Shown here: in pieces, positions 1 to 6,530 of the stretch | Layout of the letters: each line of letters starts with the position of its first letter | How positions within the stretch are numbered: the stretch's first letter is position 1 | From: an uncultured Hungatella sp. | Lineage (GTDB): Bacteria > Bacillota > Clostridia > Lachnospirales > Lachnospiraceae | Length of the DNA stretch: 18,281 bases | Direction of reading: 5' to 3' | NCBI GenBank assembly: GCA_910579515.1 | Contig: CAJTUV010000051.1 | Coordinates: 1-18,281, forward strand | Program-made: the position numbers and the translations under genes | Notes under the pieces: generated by a model | Databases searched by the model: none | What the model was told of the DNA's origin: nothing | What the model saw: only the letters and a program-made list of their open reading frames with translations

Positions 1-65
1 AGCCTATTACAAGGCTTAGAGGTACGTTTTCGATTACTGATGTGTCAAACACCCGAGATAGGAGA

Positions 66-74
66 TGATATAAT
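66..74 (+). promoter_or_regulatory. Extended -10 promoter upstream of the 49-codon ORF
   Basis: A perfect TATAAT at 69-74 is preceded by TG at 66-67, an extended -10 element. No good -35 is seen at 17 bp; TGTCAA at 43-48 is 20 bp away. A ribosome binding site (AAAGGAGAAA) and an ATG follow at 117, so a transcript from here would reach the small ORF. Promoter activity is inferred from sequence only. Confidence 0.4.
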
Positions 75-116
75 CAACAGGAGGCTGTTCCATATTCGAA
101 AAAGGAGAAAAACAAC

Positions 117-266
117 ATGAAGAAAACATTATTTGCGAACCAAGTCAGAGCTACCACATCACAATATGACGAACATCCAGAGATATGGAACTATACGAAA
201 AGATCGCGGAACGAATTATATGATGACAGTGCCGAGAACGGTGACGGATTTGGGATTTGGCAGTGA
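117..266 (+). CDS. 49-aa hypothetical ORF, probably the broken front of a longer gene
   Basis: ATG at 117 follows a good Shine-Dalgarno (AAAGGAG, about 8 bases upstream) and an extended -10 promoter. The product (begins MKKTLFANQV, ends GDGFGIWQ) is hydrophilic and I do not recognise it. Other frames in the same stretch read more like protein: one gives ELYEKIAERI near 190-220, another gives TDLGFGSDWGFWLQN up to about 289. The second resembles the C-terminal HTH end of HigA-type antitoxins (pattern ITADTxLRLxxxFGxSxxFWLxLQ). This suggests a frameshifted antitoxin gene whose first part still has transcription and translation signals. Real expression of the 49-aa product is possible but unproven. 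Confidence 0.3.
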   Translation: MKKTLFANQVRATTSQYDEHPEIWNYTKRSRNELYDDSAENGDGFGIWQ

Positions 267-290
267 CTGGGGATTTTGGCTGCAAAATTG
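188..290 (+). pseudogene. Possible decayed HigA/XRE-type antitoxin remnant
   Basis: Pieces in different frames can be joined into one HTH-like C-terminus: ELYEKIAERI, then a segment ending TDLGFGSDWGFWLQN. The last part follows the DTxLRLxxxFGxSxxFWLxLQ pattern at the end of the HTH domain in HigA antitoxins. Stops and frame changes break it. No toxin gene lies within the visible upstream 116 bases. The identification rests on short residual similarity read by eye. Confidence 0.25.
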
Positions 291-345
291 AAAACCTCAA
301 AGTTATTTCATGACTTTTGGGACGCCCTTAGTTAAGGATAGGATT

Positions 346-903
346 ATGGAACATAAAGGAACAAAGACGATAGAGACAGAACGATTACTCTTGAGAGTGT
401 TTCGTTTGGATGATATAGAGGCGGCTTTTAAAAATTGGACTTCTGATTCTAGGGTCACGGAATTTCTGCGCTGGCCGACGCATACGGATATTTCCATGAC
501 AGAAAGAATCATTAAGGAATGGATTCAGGAAAGTGATAATCCAGATTTTTATCAGTGGGCAATCGTTTTAAAAGAGATTAATGAGCCTATAGGTACTATC
601 AGTGTTGTGGGCAAAAATGAGTCGTTAAATATTCTTCATATTGGATACTGTATAGGAAGCAAATGGTGGAATCGAGGAATTACAAGTGAAGCGCTTTCTG
701 CGATTCTTCCATATTTGTTTGAGGAAGTTGGAGTAAATCGGATAGAATCGCAGCATGATCCCAACAATCCATATTCTGGAAGCGTAATGAAAAAGTGCGG
801 ATTGACATATGAAGGTACATTGCGCCAGGCAGATTTTAATAACAAAGGAATCGTGGACGCCTGTGTCTATAGTATATTAAAATCGGAATGGAAATATAGA
901 TAA
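346..903 (+). CDS. GNAT family N-acetyltransferase (RimJ/RimL-like)
   Basis: A 185-aa protein of the Acetyltransf_3 type, which moves an acetyl group from acetyl-CoA to an amine. The start IETERLLLRVFRLDD is the classic RimJ/RimL opening. The centre has the acetyl-CoA binding region (HIGYCIGSKWWNRGITSEAL), followed by FEEVGVNRIESQHDPNNPYSGSVMKKCGL, the usual region for N-terminal or small-molecule acetyltransferases. I start at ATG 346 because AGGATAGG lies just upstream and because homologs begin a few residues before the TERLLLR motif; an in-frame ATG at 310 would add 12 residues but lacks a ribosome binding site. Length fits the family. The substrate cannot be told from sequence. It is convergent with the MATE gene, 11 bp away, with no clear terminator between. 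Confidence 0.85.
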   Translation: MEHKGTKTIETERLLLRVFRLDDIEAAFKNWTSDSRVTEFLRWPTHTDISMTERIIKEWIQESDNPDFYQWAIVLKEINEPIGTISVVGKNESLNILHIGYCIGSKWWNRGITSEALSAILPYLFEEVGVNRIESQHDPNNPYSGSVMKKCGLTYEGTLRQADFNNKGIVDACVYSILKSEWKYR

Positions 904-914
904 AAAATGTGCTG

Positions 915-2252
915 CTAATTGGCGTCTGATTTTTTATCTTTGAAAAACATCGCTATGCAAATGAGCATCAAAACTGCTTCAACGACAGGCTGCGCTGCAA
1001 TTACGCCATTCAGTTTCCAAATGTAATTCAATAGGATTACCCCGGGGATAAACAGCACTGCATTTCTTAAAACAGTAATGGTTAACGATTTTATGGCTTT
1101 TCCTAATGCCTGGAAGTAACTTGTCATGGTATTGATAATGCCAAGGGCAGGAGCTGACAGGCAGAGGATTTTCAAAAAGTATCCAGTCTGTTCTATCAAG
1201 ACCTCATCTTCCAGGAAAATAGCGGCAAGCGGCTTTCCAAAAAATACAAAGACCGCAGTAAAGACTGCCCCCATGCCAATTCCATATAGCATGGTATTCT
1301 TCACAATATCAAACAGTTTCTTTTTTTCATTTCCACCGTAGCAATAGCCCACCAAAGGCGCGACGCCCTGGGATAATCCTACGGACAATAAGATGGGAAT
1401 CATATCAAGTTTATATGCAATTCCATAAGAGGCTACGGCGTCAGACCCATAAATACTGATATAGTTGTTAAGTACAATATTAGAAACACTCATGAGTACG
1501 GTAATGAGCGCGCCAGGGATCCCAATACTTACGACGTTGCGGACCATTGTGACATTTGGTGAGAAGCGCTTTGGTGACAATGGCACTAATTGATTTCCTT
1601 TGTGACTTTGCTGAATCATGCAAAAAATGTAATAGATCGTTGCGAAAACAAATCCTAAAGAGGTTGCAAGAGCGGCTCCTGCTGTTCCCCAGCCTAAGAT
1701 CGCTATGAAAACATAGTCTAATACAATATTGATTACATTTCCAAGCACCAATCCAAAAGTGCTTTCTTTTATCAGACCAACGGAACGAAACAGATGAACA
1801 AATCCATTTGCCAGCATAATAAAAGGAGCGCCTATAAAGATCCATTTCAAATAATCGCAGGTATAAGCAAGATTGTCTGCATCAGCACCAGATATTTCTG
1901 CCAGCGGCTGTAAAAATGCCAGACCTAAAATAAGTGTGAGAATACCTGCAGTCACCATGGCATATACACAAAAATTCAGAGTTGCGCCAGCTTCTTTTCT
2001 CTTTTCTTCTCCTAAAAGTCTGGCGATGACGCTGCTGCCTCCCATTCCAAAGATGCAGGCAATCGACATGATAATGAGCAGGATTGGTGCGCACAATGTT
2101 ACTGCTGCAATCGTTGCCGGTTCTTTTGTCAGTGAAACAAAAAATGTGTCGGCAATGTTATAAATAAGTGTTGTAAGCTGTCCCAGCATAGCAGGCAATC
2201 CTACTCTCATAATTGCTTTGGAAATATTTTTTTCTTCAAAAACGGATGTCAT
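915..2252 (-). CDS. MATE family efflux transporter
   Basis: A 445-aa integral membrane protein of the MatE/NorM-DinF-MepA type, exporting drugs or metabolites using a Na+ or H+ gradient. It opens with the family signature (GLPAMLGQLTTLIYNIADTFF at residues about 18-38), has about 12 hydrophobic segments in two related halves (the second starts near VVSIGIPGALITVLMSVSNIVLN), and the central LVGYCYGGNEKKK loop found in MATE proteins. Length is normal (440-460) and the frame is intact. The start ATG at 2252 follows a purine-rich GGGAGAGGG on the minus strand. Its promoter has a -10 at 2282-2287, a poor -35 and a palindrome centred at -41.5, which points to activation by a Crp/Fnr-type protein. 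The likely regulator gene, divergent to it, is broken. Substrate unknown. Confidence 0.93.
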   Translation of the reverse strand: MTSVFEEKNISKAIMRVGLPAMLGQLTTLIYNIADTFFVSLTKEPATIAAVTLCAPILLIIMSIACIFGMGGSSVIARLLGEEKRKEAGATLNFCVYAMVTAGILTLILGLAFLQPLAEISGADADNLAYTCDYLKWIFIGAPFIMLANGFVHLFRSVGLIKESTFGLVLGNVINIVLDYVFIAILGWGTAGAALATSLGFVFATIYYIFCMIQQSHKGNQLVPLSPKRFSPNVTMVRNVVSIGIPGALITVLMSVSNIVLNNYISIYGSDAVASYGIAYKLDMIPILLSVGLSQGVAPLVGYCYGGNEKKKLFDIVKNTMLYGIGMGAVFTAVFVFFGKPLAAIFLEDEVLIEQTGYFLKILCLSAPALGIINTMTSYFQALGKAIKSLTITVLRNAVLFIPGVILLNYIWKLNGVIAAQPVVEAVLMLICIAMFFKDKKSDAN

Positions 2253-2281
2253 ACGTTTCCCTCTCCCTTGAATTTTTTTTC

Positions 2282-2310
2282 ATTATAATGTAAAATCAGA
2301 CAAAGAAACA
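2282..2310 (-). promoter_or_regulatory. MATE gene promoter, activator-dependent type
   Basis: Read on the minus strand, TATAAT (2287 to 2282) has a poor -35 candidate (TGTTTC, 2310-2305) at 17-bp spacing. A good -10 with a weak -35 is usual where an activator is needed. The predicted start of transcription is about 2275. The same bases also read TATAAT on the plus strand at 2284-2289, so a divergent promoter could share this site. Confidence 0.5.
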
Positions 2311-2324
2311 TGACATATGTCCTG
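2309..2324. promoter_or_regulatory. Palindromic operator, probable Crp/Fnr-family site
   Basis: The ten bases 2312-2321 (GACATATGTC) are a perfect palindrome, extended to CA-N-GACATATGTC-N-TG. Its centre, 2316.5, is 41.5 bases upstream of the transcription start predicted for the MATE gene, the position of class II CRP/FNR sites. It is in the gap between the MATE gene and the divergent Crp/Fnr-type gene remnant, and just upstream of that remnant's TTG start. The position is calculated from the -10 I chose; protein binding is inference. Confidence 0.5.
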
Positions 2325-2339
2325 ATTGGAGGGGATTTT

Positions 2340-2719
2340 TTGGAAAGAATCTATGATAAAAAGAAGATTGCAGGCTGTATTTCGAAAAGTAAGCGGCGGA
2401 AAGCGTGATTTGTATTACATTTTCTATTGAAAAATATAGGGAAGTACTGCTGTCTAATCACAAGTTTCTGGAGATGATTTGTTACAGCCTTTCAGCCAAA
2501 ATCGGAACAATGACCACCATTGATGCTGTCCCTGCATCCCTTACAGAACGGGTGATGTCTTACATAAATTATAAATGTGAGGATAAAACCTTAAAAGGAA
2601 TGGAGCAGGCGGCTTTTCATCTTCACTGCAGTACAAGGCAGCTTCAAAGAATTTTAAATCAAAGTGAAAAGGCCGGATTGGTAAAAAAACTGGGAAAGGG
2701 GACATATCAGTTAATGTAA
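2340..2719 (+). pseudogene. Crp/Fnr-type transcription regulator with internal deletion
   Basis: The remains of a regulator of about 220 aa. An N-terminal piece starts at TTG 2340 after GGAGGGG and reads MERIYDKKKI, a common opening of Clostridial Crp/Fnr proteins, but stops at 2406-2408. The C-terminal piece is open from about 2393 to 2719 in another frame: AAESVICITFSIEKYREVLL matches the last strands of a cyclic-nucleotide-binding domain and the dimer helix, and MEQAAFHLHCSTRQLQRILNQ with KGTYQL is the HTH and wing. About 100 residues of the effector domain are missing near 2380-2393, with a frame change. A 104-aa protein could start at GTG 2405, but its ribosome binding site is weak and it would have no sensor. 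The original target was probably the divergent MATE gene. Confidence 0.72.
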
Positions 2720-2726
2720 AGCCAAG

Positions 2727-3470
2727 CTATGGGCAAAGCGGATTTTTTTGATTTCTTCTGCCATGCTTGATAATCCAGTCTTGTGCTTTGCTCTGTCCGG
2801 TTTTCTTCCACTGTGAGATTATAAAATCTGCTTTTTCTGGAGCATCTTTATAGAGGTCGTTGAGATTATTTCCCACGCTTTTTTGGACAAATTTTTCTGG
2901 ATCGTCTTTTAGGTTTGTGAGAAGGCGGGCATATCTGTCAAATTCCTCCAGTGCCACGAGGGATTTTTGTGCCCAGGGCAGCCGTGTTCTTACGCCTTCA
3001 CTAGCCAGACGCCGGACATGGACATTTTCATCTTTTGTCCATGAAATCAATTCTTCCATCACTTCATTAGGATGTTCTTTAAGCAAAGGCCGGATGGCGT
3101 ACTCGCCGGTGAATCTTTTTGTCAATTCTTTTAAAAAGGAAAGGGAGAGACGCCAGTCTTTGTTTCCGTTTCGTTCCACATACCTGCCAATGGGCCACAG
3201 CCACCAGCCAAAGGTAAACATTCCTTCTGACCGTGTCAATTCTGGCCCCAAAATTTGAAAAAAGGCTTCCAGTTTTTTGGAGTAATCGTCAGTCATGCTT
3301 CTTTCCATAGCGTCTACAATACAATCCAGCCGCGCAAATAGTTCCTTGTCTTCTAATTGGCCCGTCAGGGCGCGGGTGAAGGTTTCTTCATCAAAATCTG
3401 GAATTACGGAACGGATTTTTTCAGAAAATTCTAAAATGTAATCGTCATTATAATAGTCTTTGTGCTTCAT
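2727..3470 (-). CDS. DNA alkylation repair protein (AlkC/AlkD superfamily)
   Basis: A 247-aa HEAT-like repeat protein of the DNA alkylation repair group, cytoplasmic glycosylases that remove N3- and N7-alkylated bases. Visible signs are the helical repeat order, ENVHVRRLASEGVRTRLPWA (residues about 147-166) and FVQKSVGNNLNDLYKDAPE (about 193-211), then WIIKHGRRNQ at the end, which I associate more with AlkC-like than with classical AlkD proteins. The length is usual for the family. The start is ATG 3470 with AAGGAGCG upstream on the minus strand and a TTGACA promoter. Its 3' end is 7 bp from the end of the Crp/Fnr remnant (convergent). Subfamily is less sure than superfamily. Confidence 0.82.
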   Translation of the reverse strand: MKHKDYYNDDYILEFSEKIRSVIPDFDEETFTRALTGQLEDKELFARLDCIVDAMERSMTDDYSKKLEAFFQILGPELTRSEGMFTFGWWLWPIGRYVERNGNKDWRLSLSFLKELTKRFTGEYAIRPLLKEHPNEVMEELISWTKDENVHVRRLASEGVRTRLPWAQKSLVALEEFDRYARLLTNLKDDPEKFVQKSVGNNLNDLYKDAPEKADFIISQWKKTGQSKAQDWIIKHGRRNQKNPLCP

Positions 3471-3498
3471 CTTTTTCGCTCCTTGAAATAATATAAAT

Positions 3499-3528
3499 AC
3501 TGTAACATACGAATGGTCTGTGTGTCAA
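3499..3528 (-). promoter_or_regulatory. Promoter of the DNA alkylation repair gene
   Basis: On the minus strand a perfect -35 TTGACA (3528-3523) and a -10 TACAGT (3504-3499) are 18 bp apart, about 30 bp before the ATG. This is a normal sigma-A promoter by sequence. Confidence 0.5.
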
Positions 3529-3565
3529 TTTACGAAGGTCAAGAGGATTATTTAGTGGATAATGC

Positions 3566-3594
3566 TTTACAAAACAGAGCGGCAGAGGGATAAT
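3566..3594 (+). promoter_or_regulatory. Promoter of the SdpI-like gene
   Basis: TTTACA at 3566-3571 and GATAAT at 3589-3594 with an exact 17-bp spacer, followed by AAAAAAGGAGGC and the ATG at 3615. Confidence 0.5.
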
Positions 3595-3614
3595 AGAAAA
3601 AAGGAGGCAGTCAG

Positions 3615-3998
3615 ATGGGATTTTGGATTTTTATGCTGATCACTGATTTACTTATACCGACTACTATGATGGTTTTTGGAAAGCTGTTTATGAAAAAGGC
3701 GCCTGACTCCATCAATCCTGTTTTTGGATACCGAACTGCTATGTCTATGAAAAATAAGGAAACTTGGGAATTTGCTCATCAATATTGCGGCAGGTTGTGG
3801 TGGATTTGGGGAGTCGCTATGGCTTTTACCACCGTGGTCTTATTTCTGCTTCTTCTGGGGAGCGATACGGATGTGATTGGAACAGCAGGCGGTATCTTAT
3901 GTTTTCTCCAGTTCCTTCCATTGATTGGCGTCATTCTTCCTACTGAGAAAGCCTTAAGAAAAAACTTTGACAAGGACGGCAGCCGGATTAACGATTAA
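3615..3998 (+). CDS. SdpI/YhfL family membrane protein
   Basis: A 127-aa membrane protein with three to four hydrophobic segments: residues about 3-23, 64-82 and 88-108. The family signature is plain: NPVFGYRTAMSMKNKETWEFAHQYCGR (33-59), matching the SdpI motif FGYRTxxSMKNxxTWxxAxxxxG. In B. subtilis, SdpI is the immunity protein and signal receptor for the SdpC toxin, but most relatives have no known function. No sdpC-like toxin or ArsR-type sdpR gene is nearby, so an immunity role is not supported here. ATG 3615 is chosen on a strong AAGGAGG. It has its own promoter and appears monocistronic. Confidence 0.82.
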   Translation: MGFWIFMLITDLLIPTTMMVFGKLFMKKAPDSINPVFGYRTAMSMKNKETWEFAHQYCGRLWWIWGVAMAFTTVVLFLLLLGSDTDVIGTAGGILCFLQFLPLIGVILPTEKALRKNFDKDGSRIND

Positions 3999-4049
3999 GG
4001 AAAAATTGTCTGTGCAGGTATCCAGTTCTTTTAAATTATCCTTTGCGTA

Positions 4050-4078
4050 TTGAAAAACGGGCCCATCCATGGTAATAT
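4050..4078 (+). promoter_or_regulatory. Promoter of the secreted-protein gene
   Basis: TTGAAA at 4050-4055 and TAATAT at 4073-4078 with a 17-bp spacer, about 58 bp before the ATG at 4136. Confidence 0.5.
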
Positions 4079-4135
4079 AAGATAGGTTTATATTAAGAAG
4101 TTCATGGAAGCAAAAAAGATGGAGAGGAACAGGTT

Positions 4136-4861
4136 ATGAAAAAGAATAAGTTAGCAGTTTTGGTTTTGGCGTCTATGATGAGTTTATCATTATCACTACT
4201 TTCCTATGCGGAAGAAGGTCAGTCCGCACGTTGGGCAGGTTCCGGAGACAGATGGCAGGTATCTGATAACAACGGCGGTTTTATTAAGAACTGCTGGTTT
4301 CAGGATGATGTGACGAATCACTGGTATGTGCTGGGGGCGGAAGACGGCAGCGTGATGTACAGCGGCCTTATTACAGATGAAAGCACTGGAAAGTCCTATC
4401 TTTTAAACACGAATCACGATGGGACTTTCGGAAAAATGCTGACAGTAGACGGGACGTATAACATTAATGGAAAAGATGTTTCTATCACGTTTAATCAGGC
4501 TCACGATGGATCTTTTGGAGCTATTACATCCGGTCTGGAAGAAGTGAGAAATACGGGAGTTAATGAAAAAAAGCTGGATAAGATACCAACAGACGAGGCA
4601 AAGCCAGCGACTCCGTCACCACGCGCTACGCAAAATAAAAGTACTTCCCCTCAGGTAAGCACAGGAAGTGGTAATAACAGGCAAGTAGGCGACATGGTGC
4701 GGGAACAATTAGTAAATGCATTAAAGAATCCAAAACTTTTGTCAAAAGACGACTTGAGATTTGACAAGAATGGCAATGGCATCATAGATGGTGAAGAAAT
4801 AGACGTTTATATTTTATATAACGGCGATGCTTCCGCCTATGAAAGAGATAATCAGAACTAG
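4136..4861 (+). CDS. Secreted cell-wall-type protein with C-terminal EF-hand
   Basis: A 241-aa exported protein. Residues 1-25 are a Sec signal peptide (KKNK, then a leucine/serine-rich core, cleavage likely after SYA). The next part (about 30-110) has tryptophan- and glycine-rich strands (GSGDRWQVSDNNGGFIKNCWF, NHWYVLGAEDGSVMYSGL) like the cell-wall/choline-binding repeats of Clostridia, though strongly diverged. Residues about 150-185 are a Pro/Ser/Thr-rich linker. Residues 210-221 (DKNGNGIIDGEE) are a complete EF-hand loop with ligands D, N, N, I, D, E, as in dockerin-like calcium loops. No LPXTG or catalytic motif is seen. It probably sits at the cell surface and may bind Ca2+. The ribosome binding site is GGAGAGGA. 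Function is unknown. Confidence 0.72.
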   Translation: MKKNKLAVLVLASMMSLSLSLLSYAEEGQSARWAGSGDRWQVSDNNGGFIKNCWFQDDVTNHWYVLGAEDGSVMYSGLITDESTGKSYLLNTNHDGTFGKMLTVDGTYNINGKDVSITFNQAHDGSFGAITSGLEEVRNTGVNEKKLDKIPTDEAKPATPSPRATQNKSTSPQVSTGSGNNRQVGDMVREQLVNALKNPKLLSKDDLRFDKNGNGIIDGEEIDVYILYNGDASAYERDNQN

Positions 4862-4897
4862 GCAGAAGCCTCAAATTGACAAGAGAAAACAAAATAG

Positions 4898-4981
4898 CGG
4901 GGGAGCTTGTGTGACAGGCTGAGAGGAAGGTAAACCTTCGACCCTTGAACCTGATGCGGATAATGCCGCCGGAGGAAGCTG
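4898..4981 (+). ncRNA. TPP (thiamine pyrophosphate) riboswitch
   Basis: All conserved parts of the THI element are present in order: GGGGGAGC at the 5' P1 side, CTGAGA at 4919-4924, a small optional hairpin (AAGG/CCTT, 4927-4938), ACCCTTGAACCTGAT at 4941-4955, the GCGG-ATAAT-GCCGC arm at 4956-4969, and a 3' P1 strand GAAGCT that pairs with AGCTT at 4904-4908. It senses TPP and lies in the leader of thiM with a terminator downstream, so high TPP should stop transcription of the thiM operon. I found no convincing promoter for it in the 36-bp gap after the preceding gene; transcription may start inside that gene or read through. Confidence 0.95.
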
Positions 4982-5021
4982 CGATCTCAGCTGTTTTACA
5001 CATGGCTTATAAGCTTTTTCG

Positions 5022-5053
5022 GGTGGCATGGCGCACATGCCGCCTGTTTTTTT
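5022..5053 (+). terminator. Intrinsic terminator acting as TPP riboswitch expression platform
   Basis: A 9-bp stem (5022-5030 with 5036-5044, one G-T wobble), a 5-base loop and a run of seven Ts (5047-5053). It lies between the riboswitch aptamer and the thiM ribosome binding site, the standard place for a TPP-controlled terminator in Firmicutes. I could not define the competing antiterminator with certainty. Confidence 0.85.
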
Positions 5054-5077
5054 ACAATTTTAAAAGGAGCTTATATC

Positions 5078-5962
5078 ATGTTTGGGAAAATGTTATTTCA
5101 TGTACGGCAAAAATCTCCATTAATTCACAATATTACCAACTATGTCACAGTTAACGACTGCGCCAATATGCTGCTGGCCTGCGGCGCCTCTCCCATTATG
5201 GCGGACGATGTAGAAGAGGCGGCAGAGATTACAGCCATCTGTCAGGGATTGAACTTAAATATTGGCACCTTGAATCATAATACCATTCCGGCTATGATTG
5301 CTGCAGGCAGGCGGGCAGTTGAGATGGGGCGTCCGGTGGTTTTGGACCCAGTGGGAGCAGGAGCCTCTGCGTTTAGGACAGAGACGGCGCTTCAACTGAT
5401 GAAGGAGCTTCGGATTACGGTTATCAGAGGAAACATTTCCGAAATCAAAACGCTGGCTAAAGGCAGCGGCGTTACCAGAGGCGTGGATGCGGCAAAAACA
5501 GACATGGTGACAGAAGAAAATGTGAAGGAGGCGGCGGCCTTTGTCAAAGAGTTTGCCAGACAAAGCGGCGTCATAGCGGCTGTCACTGGAGAGATTGACT
5601 TGGTGACAGACGGGGAGAAGACCTATGTGATTCGAAACGGTCATTCTATGATGAGCTCGGTTACGGGAACAGGCTGTCAGCTTTCCGCCCTGACAGCGGC
5701 TTTTGTGGCGGCGAATCAGAGCACACCTCTTGAGGCAGCTGCGGCTTCTGTCTGTGCCATGGGACTGTGTGGAGAGATTGGCTATAACCGAATGAAAGCG
5801 TTAGACGGCAATTCCTCTTACCGGAATTACGTGATAGATGCCATGTATCGCCTGACGCCAGAGGAATTGAGGAGAGGAGCAAAGTATGAAGTGTGTGAAA
5901 GCGGCCATGGAGTTGTATGCAGTGACAGACAGGGCGTGGACAGGAAAACAGAGTCTGTATGA
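5078..5962 (+). CDS. thiM: Hydroxyethylthiazole kinase
   Basis: Phosphorylates 4-methyl-5-(2-hydroxyethyl)thiazole with ATP, a thiamine salvage step in the cytoplasm. Diagnostic parts: IHNITNYVTVNDCANMLLACG (16-36), GASPIMADD (36-44), VLDPVGAGAS (88-97), VIRGNISEI (115-123), and VTGTGC (195-200), where Cys200 and the preceding GTG form the active-site/anion-hole loop. ATG 5078 follows AAAAGGAGC. At 294 aa it is about 20-25 residues longer than usual. Residues up to EELRRGAKYEV match the normal ThiM end, and the rest (CESGHGVV... to TESV) is read out of frame inside thiE, a 77-bp overlap. Controlled by the upstream TPP riboswitch. Confidence 0.96.
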   Translation: MFGKMLFHVRQKSPLIHNITNYVTVNDCANMLLACGASPIMADDVEEAAEITAICQGLNLNIGTLNHNTIPAMIAAGRRAVEMGRPVVLDPVGAGASAFRTETALQLMKELRITVIRGNISEIKTLAKGSGVTRGVDAAKTDMVTEENVKEAAAFVKEFARQSGVIAAVTGEIDLVTDGEKTYVIRNGHSMMSSVTGTGCQLSALTAAFVAANQSTPLEAAAASVCAMGLCGEIGYNRMKALDGNSSYRNYVIDAMYRLTPEELRRGAKYEVCESGHGVVCSDRQGVDRKTESV

Positions 5963-6530
5963 GCAGGTGGAGGCGGCCCTGAGAGGGGGAGTTACCTGTG
6001 TGCAGCTTCGGGAAAAGAACTTGGAGAGAGCGGCGTTTCGTAAGGAAGCGATGGAATTGTGCACTTTGTGTAAACGGTATGGAGTGCCCTTTATTGTCAA
6101 TGACGATGTAGAGATTGCCATGACCTGCGGGGCGGACGGCATCCATGTCGGACAGGAGGATATGGCGGCCGGTGAGGTGCGGCGTCTTGTTGGAAATGAA
6201 ATGATTTTAGGAGTATCGGTCCATTCAGCAGAGGAAGCCAGAGAAGCGGTAAGAGCCGGAGCCGACTATTTGGGAGCCGGAGCAGTCTTTTCTACTGCGA
6301 CAAAGACGGATGCAGACGCAATGTCAAGAGAAACCCTGGAGGAGATTTGCAGTGCTGTAGGAGTGCCGGTTGTGGCGATCGGTGGAATTAATGAAGACAA
6401 TGTTCTCAGGCTTGCAGGAAGCGGAGTGATGGGAGCGGCAATCGTCTCAGCTGTTTTTTCTGCTCCCGATATTGAGGCGGCGTGCAGAAGGCTCAGGAAA
6501 AAGACAGAGAAAATGGTGAGATCTGAATGA
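5886..6530 (+). CDS. thiE: Thiamine phosphate synthase
   Basis: Joins thiazole phosphate and HMP-PP to give thiamine phosphate. A 214-aa TIM barrel of normal length with the family motifs in order: LYAVTDRAW, VQLREKN, FIVNDDVEIA, GADGIHVGQEDM, LGVSVHSAEEA, GADYLGAGAVFSTATKTDA, VVAIGGI and the C-terminal SGVMGAAIVSAVF. ATG 5886 is chosen for GGAGAGGAGC upstream; ATG 5910 is a possible later start. The family often has YIGVGPVF where this has YLGAGAVF, a mild change in the substrate loop. It uses the product of ThiM, its upstream overlapping neighbour. No thiD is visible, so HMP-PP must come from elsewhere. Confidence 0.96.
   Translation: MKCVKAAMELYAVTDRAWTGKQSLYEQVEAALRGGVTCVQLREKNLERAAFRKEAMELCTLCKRYGVPFIVNDDVEIAMTCGADGIHVGQEDMAAGEVRRLVGNEMILGVSVHSAEEAREAVRAGADYLGAGAVFSTATKTDADAMSRETLEEICSAVGVPVVAIGGINEDNVLRLAGSGVMGAAIVSAVFSAPDIEAACRRLRKKTEKMVRSE

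Noticed and set aside
310..345. ATG 310 as the start of the acetyltransferase
   Set aside because: There is no Shine-Dalgarno before it, while ATG 346 has one and gives the usual distance to the TERLLLR motif.
2405..2719. A stand-alone 104-aa HTH protein starting at GTG 2405
   Set aside because: The frame opens within the last strands of a Crp/Fnr effector domain, the ribosome binding site is weak, and the expected N-terminus (MERIYDKKKI) is found upstream in another frame. A broken gene explains this better.
4876..4897. TTGACA just upstream of the TPP riboswitch as its promoter
   Set aside because: No -10-like hexamer lies 16-18 bp downstream; that position falls in the GGGGGA of the riboswitch stem.
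5255..5644. Long open frames on the minus strand within thiM and thiE
   Set aside because: They are opposite well-identified genes, lack ribosome binding sites, and show no protein-like motifs.
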